NCBI GenBank assembly: GCA_021396245.1
Contig: WNYE01000061.1
Coordinates: forward strand, 1 to 64,000
Reading direction: 5' to 3'
DNA from: Sporothrix humicola
Taxonomy: Eukaryota > Ascomycota > Sordariomycetes > Ophiostomatales > Ophiostomataceae
DNA: 64,000 nt
The notes under the pieces: model-generated
Told to the model about the DNA's origin: nothing
Databases searched by the model: none
Seen by the model: the letters and a program-made list of their open reading frames with translations, nothing else
Position numbers and translations under genes: made by a program
Part shown: piece by piece, positions 49,874-62,793 of the stretch
Position numbering within the stretch: the first letter of the stretch is position 1
Layout of the letters: every line of letters begins with the position of its first letter

Positions 49874-52800
49874 ATGCAGGGAAATCCCATGATGCTAAAT
49901 GGCCATTTTCAGCCCCCATGCGAATCCTTTCCGTAGTGAGACTGGCATGGAAGGCGAAAGGAAGGAAAAGAAGGCAGAAAGAAGATAAAAAGAAGGAAAA
50001 AGGAAGATGGAGAGCCGACAATCGACGAGGCTCGAGCGCAAGATGGCCACTCGTAAACTCTTTTTTTTTATCGATTTGGCTGTCGAAGCTCCTTGTTTGG
50101 GGCTGGTTTTTCTGTGCCGCTGCGCTCTGGTAAAGTACAACACAAGGCTCCTGCACTAACACGGGCATTTTGGCTATGTTGCCCCCTTGTCCGTACCCTG
50201 GATTCCCCCTCAGCCTGACTTGCCCTGATATGCACTCTCCTACCTCGATCTTGCCATGATGGCATTGCGAAAAAGAGACTTAAAAAGACAACGGGGGAGA
50301 AGATTAACAACACCGTCGCCGAAGAAAGTCCCGCGCCAAATCTTGATGAGGAAACGAACTCGAACTAGAAGGAGGGGAGGCGGAGGCGGCGTTTGGGCCA
50401 TGCTCGCTTGCGTGATGATGCTCGAAGCGATGAATAGACTGATTCAAAAGGCCCGGCAGGTGATGACATTTACCTGTTTTTGGCCAAGTGTTGTGCGTAT
50501 CAGGTCTGTGTTCCTGCAGGGAAAGGCAAAGCTACTGGCTAGTGCCCCGTAATACTCTGTAAGATACTGGACTTTAAAGAAAAAAGGAGCATAACAACGT
50601 GGGCATAAATCAAACAGAGAACACATCGTACAGACTGAAAGAAAAGGAAAGCTTGGCTGGCCAGCCAGCTCGCCTGCCTTTTCCCAACCAAGATCCGCGC
50701 CGATGCGGTCTTCGCGTGCGTGTGGTGCACTGCTTGCAACCATCCTTCTTGACAACGGTGACGATAAAGCGAGGGGAAGAATGGAGGCCAGCTCCGCTCG
50801 TTTCCCTTTTTGTTTGCCCCCCTGTCACCAACACCATCGTGGGCTCTGACTTCCCGATAGTAACCTAATGTTGAGGGCTTGCTGTTCTGGAAAAAAGAAA
50901 GCAGAAAAGAAGTGCAGAAAACCGACAGCAATAAAACCACAAATCAACACAAAAACATGCCATTGCATGCACTTGTCGTGCGAGGTGAAGATGCTGTGTG
51001 ACCTGGGACCTGGGCCTGCTGTCCCCGTGCCCTCCCTTTCCCTGCCATATTGCCCTGCTATATTGCCTTGGAGCCGGTGCTGTTGTTGCAGTGTTGCCTT
51101 GTCAATTTTGTCACACTTCCCTTGCTGTCGTTCGTCTGTCGTTGTGCTGCCGCTGGCCGTCTGTTGTCTATAGTTTTTCCTTTTTTCTTTCATTCTTTCC
51201 CCCCTTCAGCGGGATCATCGTCTTTCATCCGTTGCATGACAACCCCTGCTCCCTTGCTGCTGGTTCCCAGCACCAACAAACACATCAAACTGCGGCTTCC
51301 CAGCTCTGCAGCTCGCCCACCCACACCAAGAGCTGCCCTGCCCACCCTCTTTTCTTTTCTCTCTCTCTTTCCTGCATTTTCCCACACCGTTGACCCCCTC
51401 GTCTTTCTTGCCCTCTCTCCCCTCCCTTGTCCAGTCCTGCTTTCAGCCAATCCGGGTCCGCCAACCGGTCCTGTAGGCGGGTCCTCCCATCTGCTTTACG
51501 GCCAGCCAGCAGACGAGATCCTGCGGGCTCCCGTCAAGTCGTACCAGGCCCCTCCTTCTGCAAGCGGTCTTCTTTTTTATTGTCTTTTATTTCTTCTTTT
51601 CTTTTTCCCATCTTTCTTTTTCCCATCTTTCTTTTTCATCAGTGACTTTTGTTGCTTATTTTCATTGCTTTATCCTTTCGTTCTGTGTACATTGTGCATT
51701 TCTGTGTTGTTCAAGGCGCCCTACGCCACACAACGGGAGCATGCTTTGTCGTTGCACGCTGCAGTGTGATTGATGAGTCCCTTCTTCTCATTTGTTGTCA
51801 GCTTCTCGCTTCTACCGAGGGGGCTCCATCTCGCCGTTGTTTTCTCGGTCACGTAGACTTATTTTTGAAAGGGTCGAGGAATATGCCAGCTTGGAACTCG
51901 TTGCAATGTTGATGGCAAACGGGAAAAGGCGGTGACTTGATGGCATCTTCCGACGAGCAGCCCCAGCCTGCAGATGCACTGTAACCTATTCAAAGATGGG
52001 GGTAAGAATTCTTGTAAAATGCTACTCGAAGTAAGTTTGTTCCGTCGTTTTTGGTCTTCGGATGCGAGCGTGACCTCTCCACCTTCCGGCTGGAGCAAGT
52101 GTGGCTCGTGTCCAATTGTACCCAGCGAAGGGAAAGAGCCACACACAGTCGTTCTCAGTGAAAGGTCACTACTGAGACAGAAGAACTATTATGATCATGA
52201 TGGTGACGGAAGGAGCCAGTGCCCAGCCGCGCTTTCCTAACTTGACATGTTCTTGAATGTGCAAGGAAGGAGCGCAAGTCGACAAGTGTTGCCGCCTTCC
52301 TTCCTTTCGCGTCTCTTTCCATGTCAGGAAGGAACACAATCCAGGCACGATTGTCAAGCCCCTATTCCCCAGTAAAGTCTGTAAAATCGCATCTCTTCAT
52401 TCAATTGTGCTTTTGCCGTACCCATTGCAATCCTCATCCTTCGACGTCACCCACGCGCCCCGCGGTCGCCTTCCACCCTTTTTTTTTCAATTACACAAAA
52501 GTATGGAGCAGAAGTGCTCAGTAACTCCGTACTCGATACGGCGGCACTCGACCTTGTCCTTCCTCTCCCCAGTACCTCCTGTGGAGACAACGGATCTTAT
52601 TGGCAGGGAGAGTGGTTAATGCCAAAGTATCAAAGCCCATGCCAGGAACTTCAACAGCTCGCCTGCAAGCATGACCTGTTCGTCGAGAAAAAGGTGGGCT
52701 CTCCATTCGCAGTCCTTGTTGTTCCTTTTCTTGCTGCCACTTTCTGCCCTTGTCTCTTACTACCCTTGTTGTTAGCACAAGGGAAAACATATCACCTGAA

Positions 52801-54624
52801 CACAACTCGATACAGGGAACAGGGGCCGATAGAAGAGGCCGAACTGCTCGGAGCATAAAAGCTGACAAAACCACAGAGGATGCAAAGGTCCTTAACGGCT
52901 ACGCCCCATAATGTCCTTCCCCGGCCGTCTGCCATCAGGCTCCAAAATTAACAGGATGCAGTACGCTTTGTCTTTCCTACAGTTTTACGGATTATTACGA
53001 GATGTCATGGACTTTCTTGCTGCCAAGTGCACGCATGGGGGCCTGCTATTTCAAGAGGCCCGTCAGCCCACGAAAGGAGGGTGCGCACTGACCCCTTCGC
53101 CGCCGTCTTTCGAATGTTTGAAGAACATTCGAAATATCAGTCAAGGACCAGGGTTTGTGGCAAGACAAGAAAGACGGATGCACAACCGAAGGACTAAGAA
53201 TGTGAATGGAAGAAAAGAAGAACAGACAGAAGGGCCGCAAGGCCTCACAGCTGGAAAAGCCGAGTTACATACACCCTGGTAGCTGGAGCTGTCTGATCAT
53301 CGCATTTTGATCGACTGGAACTCGCCACGACCTGCGCCTCTGTGTCAAAAACGGTAAATGTAAGAAGCAGCACAGGAATACGGAGCAGTCCGAAAAACAG
53401 CCATAACTCAAATACTGGAACGGCATAGACTGTGCTGACATTCTACTCAGAGCAAGACTTCTCACGTTTTTGAACACAGCTGTTTACGCCCCAAAAGCTG
53501 TCGAATTGACAACACCTTACCCCCTGTCCCACAAGATTCCAGGATCTTCGTGTTCCAGTTAATAAGGACTGACGAAGAGTTGCAATGGCAATTAACTTGT
53601 GCCGTCTCCCATTTTGAAACGCTTGCGGGTTACCCCGAGCAAGATACCAAGCCCTCACATTTGTACTCCGTACATACTCTGCATACGGAGTAAAGACAAG
53701 CTGAAAGGCCGCCTGCACAATGCAAGACAAGCCAGATGACCGTGCCAATGGAGAATTAAAGCTTAACGGCCACAACCATACGACACTCGAAAGTTGCTCT
53801 GCCAAACATCAATTAATTTACTGCGTTGTATCGACCCTACCTGCCTACCTAGCCCATCAACTAGTTGATGCGGGCGGGGTGCCCTCCTCACCACAAGTTA
53901 GGACATTTCATCTAATTCTAATGGAGTGCCACACTCGATGCCAGAGCCAAAGCATGAGGAGGCCGTATTGGGCATAGAAGACGACAATCTTCTTGTAAGT
54001 GAAGCCGATTGCCCTTTCTCCACTCCATACACTCTCCACCCCGTCCTGTCTCTTGCCTTGTCCCTCCTGCGCCGCCCTCTATCATGCGCGGCTACGTCTG
54101 CCTTCCAATCTGTTCAATACGACCCTACCTTGCTCAAACACGCATGCAGTCCACTGACAGCTAAATTGAGCCGTTTTTACAAGCAGTTTATCGAGGCGGG
54201 AGAGGCTACGATGTACATTATCACAGCATTGTTCTCTGTTTTTCTCAACCGTCTTCTCGGTTTACAAACGAATGACGAGGGTTAGAGACTACTTCATGGT
54301 CTTGCGGTTGCATTTTGATTTGGAGCTCGGTATTGCAGCATCTTCTGCACAGCCAGGCCCTCTGATGTTGCTTTTGTGCACAACATCACAGGGCCATATG
54401 CGTTCACGCTAGTGGTCCGTACCAAAGGACGTTGCCGTACCTGAAAATCAGCCATATGGATGGCGAGGTCACGACCAACCTTGCCCGGATGCTGAGCATA
54501 TCACGCCAAATCCATATCTGGGCACTTGCTCGTCCACAAACGACCATAACTTGTCCATGATGAGGAGTTTATCTCTGGCCAAGAGGACATGCAACATACG
54601 TACGTTGTATTCTGCATCAATCCA

Positions 54625-54652
54625 CCATACGCCATACGCCATACGCCATACG
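54625..54652 (+). repeat. Four copies of a 7-bp repeat CCATACG
   Basis: Four perfect CCATACG units in tandem, then a partial CC. No coding frame is associated. Confidence 0.95.
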
Positions 54653-56800
54653 CCCTCTTCATCCAGTCCCGCCTCAAACCCCCCATAGGTTCAGTGCCGC
54701 CGCTAGAACTGAATTGCTGATTTGGCACAAACCTGACCTGGCTTCCACTTTCCGCTAAAGGTATGGAATTGCAATACCGCCTCTAATGCCGTCTGACAAC
54801 CCAAGGCGCGGAATACTCTGACGGGGCTGGGTGTGCTAACACAATAAACCAAGAAACCCCCGTTTGCTATCTGAAAAAGTGGTCTATTTATGCAGGAAAC
54901 GAAAGTGCAGGAAGTCGGAGATAGAATTGGCAACAGCCCTTGCGTTGTCTCCCCATGCTTGCTCAACCAGGTTACCCTTTTGGGCCAGACGGGAGAACAT
55001 GCCAAGATCCAAAACGCTCTTTCGGAGTGCCGTTTCCGTTGCAACACTACGAATCGGGCCATACTTGCCCGCCTTTTCAGCTTTCAAGTCTACCACCAGG
55101 CAGAAATTGCAGAGATGGATTTGAAGAGAGATTCTACATTTTCATCCATAATAAAGAAAAGAGGTCTGTCCTTGGGCATTGTCTCTCGTCGAATATTGTC
55201 ATTGATGCTTCTTGAACAGCACATGCCTAGCACACACTGGCTCAAAAACGGCCAGACCAGGGTGATCCCAGTCAGAGAAGAGGGAGCTTCGAGTTCAACG
55301 GTTCGAATGGCACGCAGAAAATGTATCGAAGCTTCAGTGGACAAGGCGTTTGAGCAGACTCGAGTCGAAAGCCCTCCCTGCAACCGCACAGACAGATTGG
55401 AGTTTGGCAGAAAAACAAACCAGCGATGAAATACCAGAACCCAGTGGGGCAGGGAAAAGAAATGACAGGGCGAGGAATCGAGGTGACAGCAGGCAACGGC
55501 CTGAAGAAACAGTCTTCAGATACAAAACGCAGCAAAACACACCAAGCCACATCCTACCCTGTGGCCTGTCGAGGACAATGCATACCCACACCCTCGGCTG
55601 TGAGAACTGTTCGAATGATATCTTTGTTTTAATTCACATTGCCAGTACCTGGCCATATCGGCCACCCCCACATCCAGTCTCAGCGAGCCTTTGTACTCGA
55701 TACCGCTCATCCCTGTACGAGGCCTCTCTAACGATCTCTAGGACAGTTGGCTTTCAATGTACCATACGTCTTTTTTTCCTCCTTTTTTTTTAATGATCAT
55801 TTGCTTCCTTCCGCTTTCTCACCTTCTAACATCCCACTCCGGTGTACAGCCATCCCCGCGTATTCACACCGCTGAATATACTTTACGGTCATCGAGTCTT
55901 ACAATATTGGCATCTCAAACCATTGGCTAGCTCATATCAAGAACCATTGCCACACACTGAAGCGAAGAGAGCCTCACGGTAAGTACAAATCGAGGCGCCT
56001 CAATCAATTTACTTTCATATGTATGCCGGTTCCGTTCCAGGCTACATCATATTGCCCGATACCTGTTACATTTCTTTCCTCCATACAGGTGCGGAGTATT
56101 ATTACTTTATGCCACTATGCCGTACTTTCACTTGCAAGTACAAAACATGCAACCGTGGGGATAGGCATTCGGTGGTGGCTGGCGGCAAGCATGGAGCTGC
56201 GATGCCATTGGCACAGTAGCCTGTGGAGAGGAAAAGGCCAGACTCTACCATCAGTCCATATGTCTTGCCTGCATATTTGCGAATGTATATTGTCAGAGTG
56301 AAAAGTATGTCTCTTGTATTGCTGCGCTCGTTGCTGTCCTGTTATTGCCACACTCGCTTGCCTTTCTGCCCAGTCTTTCATGCAATATCAACTCCTTGTT
56401 TGCTAGGATTTTCGAATTTGCATTTTCCCAGTTGTTTTCCCGGGCATTTTACTGCATAAAATCTATACGAGAGCGCACCTTAAGAAGAGAGCGGGCCATA
56501 ACAGGCTTTTTCTCTCGCCTCTTTTAGCCCTCTTAGGGCCATCCACCACCCCGGTATCCTACTCCTTTCGTACTTGTTTGCATTACAGTAAAACGTCTGA
56601 GGTCTTGTTAAGAGCTCATGCGTTGATTTATTCTCAAAGACGGCCACCGTTGTCAGTTCCCCTCAAGATTTCTTCCTTTGGAATTTATCTGGCCAGCGCC
56701 AACCGATCCAACATCATAGTTGTAGTCTTCTTTCTCCTTTTCCCTCTTTCTGTTTACCTCATCTTTCCTTTAATTCAACCTCTTGAGAGGATCTGAATTC

Positions 56801-59800
56801 TTGTCGTCGCTCTCGAGTTATCCACCCCATCTTCTGTTCATCTCTTCTACTCCTCCTGTATGAATATCCCGCGCTTTGTTACTATTCGTCTTATTATTCC
56901 TGCACGCACTCTTCCCTGCATATTTTTTCTCGGGACACAAGCCAGCACGGCATAGTTTTCGTCGCTCCCCCGGTGTGCTCGACAACATAGATCTGGGTCC
57001 TACACATTTTTCTTGGTGGTCCTTTTTTTTCAAATTTGTCTTCTTCCCTTTCCCAGCCAGAACCCTAGTGAAACCGGGTTCTTTGGACCGACGTCCAATT
57101 CTTTCCTGCCATCCTTGGTCTCAGCATCCTTTTGGCGTTCCCAAACTTGATCTTCTCCAACTTCTTAATTCCCTAAACTATTTTCCTCTTCTTGATCGAC
57201 GCTCCCCGGCCCCACACGACTTAGACCTTGGATCGTGTCGTTGTTTTCACGTCACGGCCGGCATTCTCGACAGAATACACATGTTCTTCAAGCCGACCGG
57301 CCCCTTTACCCTTTTCGACATCACCACACCTCCTCTGTTAAGCTATTAAGAGCTATCAGCAACGGCACACAAAACTCAGAGCAATCTCTTATGCGATACG
57401 TGACCGAGGAGAAAGCAAGTTGTTGATCACATTTTTCTTTTCACGGCGGTATTGAGCAGCATCCTGAGCTGAGCACGTCCGGAGAGCATCTGGACCGGTC
57501 CTTTCTGGGCTAGACATCGTCCCGCCTTGTGAAAACAGGAACTCCTTTGTGGGAAAAGAAGCTCATCCGATCAAGAAGCATAATAAATCTTCCAACGATC
57601 ATCCACAAAAAAAGAGCAGGCGGCAGATGACAAACGAGCATTCTGTGCGCATCTGTGTTCACTGTTCAGACGACAGACTTCCTACAAACACAAACATCTA
57701 AACACGTCCTGCTCGACGCGTTTTGACCTTTGACCGTACTGGCATCGGTCCGGGCGCAGGACACAAGACTCACCTGCTTGTTTCTCTCACCTTGGCACGG
57801 GTCTCTCTATCCACCGTCCACTTTGAGCTTGCCTCATACGGAGTGCACACCAGACAAACTCATCTGCTGTCTGTCTTAGCTTTGGTCCTCTCCATCCTCC
57901 TCGTCCCTCTCTTGCCTCTCTTGCCTCTCAAAGCTACCTCATCTCGGCCAGCGGCGTCGCTCGCCCAATCGCGCTTCTCTTCATCCCATCCAAGTCCACC
58001 CAATCCAACGCCGGACTGGGGCAGGACACTCCACCCCGACCAGACTTGGCTCGTTCGGCACCAACTTGGGATCTGCTACGACCCTGAGGAGTGCGAGCAA
58101 CGGCCCAGAAAGTCGTATCTGGCTTGCTACCCCGTATCGGTCTCTACCTACGTTTGGCCCTACTACTTTGCTTTTTCCTGTTGTCGGCTCTCGCCCACTG
58201 GCCCGCCTTCTGAATACACCCTGTCTCTTTTCCTCACTTCTTGCCCAATCCTCTGCCTTGCTTGTCCATTTATGTCGCTTTGAGTCTCTGCCATCTCTTC
58301 CTCATACATCTTTTTGTCTTTGGTACGATCCCCACAGTGACGGCCCCCGTTACAGAAGCATCCGTTGCATTTCTTTCCCGTCTCTGCATCTGCAACAGAG
58401 CGGGCAGGCAAGACGAAGTTGAGCAGAAAGCAATAACAAACACGACGGATTCTGTTCAGACACTCCTAGCTTGAAGGAGTAGCCCAATACTATACCCGTC
58501 CAACTTGTTGTACTGCAAAAAGGAGAGTTCGCAACCAAATATAATCGCTTGCGTGTATGCTCTTCAACTATCTCAGGAAGCTTTCCGTAGCTTCTATTCG
58601 GTAGTGACACCACGCCAGCTGCACCACTCCGGCATTGCTGTACTTCGACAAGGAGCTCTCTGGGTTTGGGGTACACAAGATAGCGCCAACTTGTCCTTGT
58701 AAGTTCTCTCAGTACACACCCCTTTCCCTTTATTAATCGTACTTGTTCCATGTTGGCGAGTGGGATGCACTGGAAGACAGAGGAGGCCGTTGAGATCGGA
58801 ATCTAAGCTAACCACAGTCCTTGTCTAGTTCAATTTTCTTTTTTTCATCTTCTTTCCTTCTCTCCCCTTCTTTCTGTTTAACCTTCTTCTTTTGCATGCT
58901 CTCCCCACTGATGCCCATATACCCCAGTCAACATTCAGACCTACCTCGATCTACCATTTTTCTTTTTCTCTTTTCTACAGGGAGCTAACAAGGAGTCTCT
59001 TCCCCATAAGTCTTCTTTCTTACTGTTATTGGCGCTGTTACGGGGCACACTTGTCAAGGACCCTCTGGGCTGCACCTCACGCCCCTCCTCTCCGTCTTCC
59101 GTATTTTTCTTTCGCGATTTTTTAATCCTCTTTGAATGCACGCCCTCCCCCTGTCACTCACAACCCTCCCCGTCCTACCGTCGCGCGAGGAGTTTCTCCA
59201 CTCTCTTTGCCTTCTTCCCACACTCTTCTTCCAACCACCCCCCTCCCTTTCAAAAAACGGTCCCTGTCTATATCATTGATACACTATCGTTCCAATTCTT
59301 TCTATTCAGTAGTTGCTTGCTACTCCGTTCTGTTCGTGCAAATCTGTACGAGTTTGACTTGCACAGAACAAAAGGGCACCATCCATCCACTCCAGCTCTT
59401 ACACACTCTCTTTTTTTCTTTACATTTATATTCTCACGTTCCAGCCATTCCCTGAACCTACGATCCCAATCCTGCCTCTTGCATTTTAGGTTCTACCAGA
59501 TCAGACGGACGACAACAGACCAAAAGCCTTCCTTGAGGATACATCAGCACATCAATCCCAGCTACGACTCTTCTTTTTAACGCCATTCTACACTGCTTTT
59601 ATGTTATAAGACGTCCTTTGTCTGTCTCACACACGCTCCCTAGCGTGAGTCTCAACTACGACACAGGTTATTCCTTGTCTATCTCTCAAATACCCATTGC
59701 ACAAAATTTTATTCGCCTATTTTGGAAGTTGGCGCAGGCATTACCGACTTCCTGGATCTGCCTTCTCGCAACTACCCCGGACGGCATATTTCACGCTTCT

Positions 59801-60896
59801 CGAGCTGTCTCGACGTGAAGATCAAGGAGAAAACAAAAAATAAGGACAACAACAAAGCGTGGAGAAACAGAGCGCCAGTTTTGAGACGACCAGGTTGTGC
59901 ATTGCAAGAACGGCTCCTGTGGACGTGGACCTGCGCGCCTGCACCCTTTGCCCTCCAACCACACGGCACTTTTTTCTTACACCCACTGGTGGCGCAACGA
60001 CAAAACGGAAACTGGAACTCTGGGATTCTGGGAGTCTGGGTTCTGGGACCCATATTATCACGCCTCGCCCCCCTCCCCTCCTTCTCTCGCCCATCGACAG
60101 CTCCAGAGCAATCTCTCTCTTCCTTCTTTACATTCTTTACTTTCCCTTTCTCTCCTTTACTCGGTCACTCCATCGGCTCTTTACCATTGTCGCTGCATCT
60201 TGCACTCTTCTTCATTCTCTCGTCTTATCTTACATATATCGGAGTACCTCGCTCACGCTCTCTCTACGCTGCCTTGCATCGGTCGGATATTGTTCTTTCG
60301 CCCTTGATACCCTACGTTCTCGTCGCTCCTTTATCAACAAACCAAGGATTCAAGCTCAGTGGCAACCAGATCATCAACACAGGCAAACTATTACCGGCTG
60401 CCTTTGCCTTATTTCGAATGGCAATTAGTTATTAGTTTTTAATCACATCACAGCACAGCCTTCAGAGTCTTTAGGTGGTCTGCGACCTCGCCTAGACCCA
60501 GGACACGAATCCGACAAGAGTGGTGTATGGACTTGTCGACTACTTCACGGACTAGAATCAGACCTGGGAAGCAATACCGGACGACAAGCCTACCGAACAG
60601 GGAGAAAAAGAGCAAGGGTTAAGCATCAAAACGACGGAGACGCAACCATCGAATTTGGCCTGGATCCTTTTTTCTTTCCTCTAGTACATTTTTGACGTTG
60701 TTTTTTTCTTTGCTTCTCGACGAACGTGCGAGAAGAAAAGTAAAAAAGCACACCAACCAACACCGGCACGACGGCGTCCACAAAACGAAAGGCGGACGAG
60801 TACGAGTACTACGGCACGGCTGCCGGCACTGGTTCAAGTGACTACCCTCTAGTACACGACGACGGGCGATTTGACTCGGTCCTCCCACCGTCCCCC
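56801..60896 (+). promoter_or_regulatory. Pyrimidine-rich upstream region and probable long 5' leader of vosA
   Basis: The + strand is markedly rich in T and C over long stretches (56740-57050, 57880-58270, 58830-59480, 60080-60230), with many short upstream open frames and stops in all frames. Long, pyrimidine-rich, intron-containing leaders with upstream ORFs are common in fungal developmental regulators, so I read this as promoter plus 5' untranslated region of vosA. The transcription start cannot be placed. A small open frame with ATG at 60527 (about 29 codons) is one candidate upstream ORF. Confidence 0.45.
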
Positions 60897-62793
60897 ATGA
60901 GCGGGCATTTGCACACCGCATACGCGTCGCAGTTTGGGGACCACACGATTGCGCCTCCTCCAGCGGCCATCAAAGTGGAAGACAGGTACGTGAAGCCGTG
61001 CAGGAGTAGGATTAGATTTGTGGCGAACTTGGGAAGCGGCGCCTTGGAAACTGACATGGTCTTTGAAAACAGCGTTCCCGACTACATGCTTGAGATACGC
61101 CAACAACCCCAGCATGCCCGCGTGGCACTGGGAAAAGACAAAGGCGAGTTTTGGCCATCGATCTGATATGGCGTCTCTCGTGGTTTTGTGAAAATTTCTG
61201 GCTAACAACCACCCAGCGGACCGCAAACCGATCGATCCACCACCAATTCTGCAGCTCAAAGTCAGCCACAAGAAGGACCCGATGCAGAACTTCCTCCAGA
61301 GTAAGTAGTTGATTTGTTGATTTGCTAATTTTCGAGAAAAAGAAATTCAAACCCAGAAGCCGCCGTTGGAGCGATAGTCGATCTAACTTTGTGAAATTTT
61401 AGGCCCCTACTACTTCATGTCCTGCTCGCTGCTAAAGGGCGATGAGACTTCGTCAAAGGAGCCGCTACCGAGCTACCTGATTGGAACCGTGGTCTCGTCA
61501 TTGCACCGTCTGAAGGACACTGACAACCAGGATGGCGGCTTCTTCGTCTTTGGCGACCTGAGCTGCAAGGTGGAAGGCAAGTTCCGGCTGCTGTTTACGC
61601 TGTACCAGATGCAAAAGGTGGAGTGCGTCCACATCACCTCCATCGTCTCCGACACCTTCCAGGTCTACCCGACAAAGTCCTTCCCGGGACTGGCCGAGTC
61701 GACATTTTTGACGCGCTCGTTCAGCGATCAAGGCGTGCGTCTGCGCCTACGAAAGGACTCACGAAGCATGTCGTCGAGGAAGCGGAACGCGACAGCGGCC
61801 GAGTTTGCGCGGAAGCAGCAGGATCCACGCGACACAGGACGGAGGTCGATTCCCACGCGCACAAGCAGTGCCGACGACAGTCTTCCCTACGGCACGACGA
61901 CAACAAGCGGCAGCGCATTCGACCCGCACGCAGCGACAGCCTACGGCCACTACGATCCAGACGCCAACAGCCTCGGCTCCAAGCGCCGCCGCCTGGTCGT
62001 GGACGATGTGCCGCCACCGCCGCCTCCGTACACTGGCGGCGTGACGAGCGTTGGTGCCGGCACGGCAGATCTCGGCGGATACGGCGCGCCACGGGCGGCC
62101 TACCACAGCATCGGCATGCCCGTGAGCTCGTCCCCCTACGGCTTGCCGATCCAGACGACAGCTGCCACTCTTGGTTACAGCCATGCAACACACGCGCACC
62201 AGCTCAACCGCCTCGATACACAGCAGCTTGGCGGGCCGCATGGTCCAGGATCCGCAGGACAGGGCGCGTTCCAGTCTCCGTCGAGCCGCCACTCGCCACA
62301 GCACGCCTTCCAGTACGGCGCCCTCCAAGCGTCGCCCTCCTCCATGGGATACCAGCCATCGAGCGCTGCATCGACATCAGCTGGCCACGGCTTGACAGGA
62401 AGCCCCGCAGGCGACTACCGGCCACACCCGGGCCCCATCTACACGAGCAATGTATCGGCCGGCGCAAGCCCCCGAACGCACGCGACGCCCAACCCCAACA
62501 ACACGACACCAAGCGGCACAAGCACCAGCCCTCCCGACGCAACAGCCAACTACACGGCGGCCGCAGCCACGGGGGGCATTACGCCGTACACGCAGAGCAT
62601 TGGGTCCTACAGCTATGCTCAGGCACTGGGTGACCCGCAATCGCATCTGACGGGCGCGCCGCAGTCCATGGGCACCGCTCGGTCCAACGGCCTGCCGTCG
62701 CTTGACCTTTCGCACCATGTGAACGGAAGCGGCCTGGGTCTTGACTTGGGCTACGGCGATGTCGACCGGCACAATGCTGGCCAGGCGTCATGA
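60897..62793 (+). CDS. vosA: Velvet-domain developmental regulator, VosA type
   Basis: Four exons, 60897-60985, 61073-61143, 61217-61300 and 61403-62793, give 544 aa. VosA is a nuclear velvet-family DNA-binding protein that controls spore maturation and viability and represses asexual development, acting alone or with VelB. The velvet domain covers about residues 33-202, rebuilt across three introns: MLEIRQQPQHARVALGKDK, DRKPIDPPPILQLKV, SPYYFMSCSLL, LIGTVVSSLHRLKD, GGFFVFGDLSCKVEGKFRL, KSFPGLAESTFLTRSF and GVRLRLRKDSR. The uninterrupted domain argues against VelB, which carries a large insertion; VelC is the main alternative. A basic SSRKRN patch (about 205) may be a nuclear signal. The C-terminal 330 residues are Ser/Pro/Gly/Tyr/Ala-rich, typical of an activation or disordered region. 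Intron 2 (61144-61216) appears to be GC-AG. Upstream of 60897 the frame stays open to 60744 without a Met, so the N-terminus may be incomplete. Confidence 0.88.

Larger units (their letters stand above)
32070..56800. other. Large gene-poor region, no protein-coding gene recognised
   Basis: Nearly 25 kb with ordinary base composition, no RIP signature and no coding frame I can support. All open frames are under about 220 codons, overlap each other on both strands and translate to unstructured, Cys/Trp/His/Arg-scattered sequence without domains. I looked for multi-exon genes by conserved motifs and for tRNA-like T-arms and found none. Purine-rich stretches on + (37600-39500, 47280-47400, 49950-50030) alternate with pyrimidine-rich ones (41000-41130, 42540-42850, 51170-51680), which may mark transcripts running in different directions. 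The region contains simple repeats, one N gap and a recurring 9-mer listed under findings. Non-coding RNAs are possible but cannot be read from sequence alone. Confidence 0.5.
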
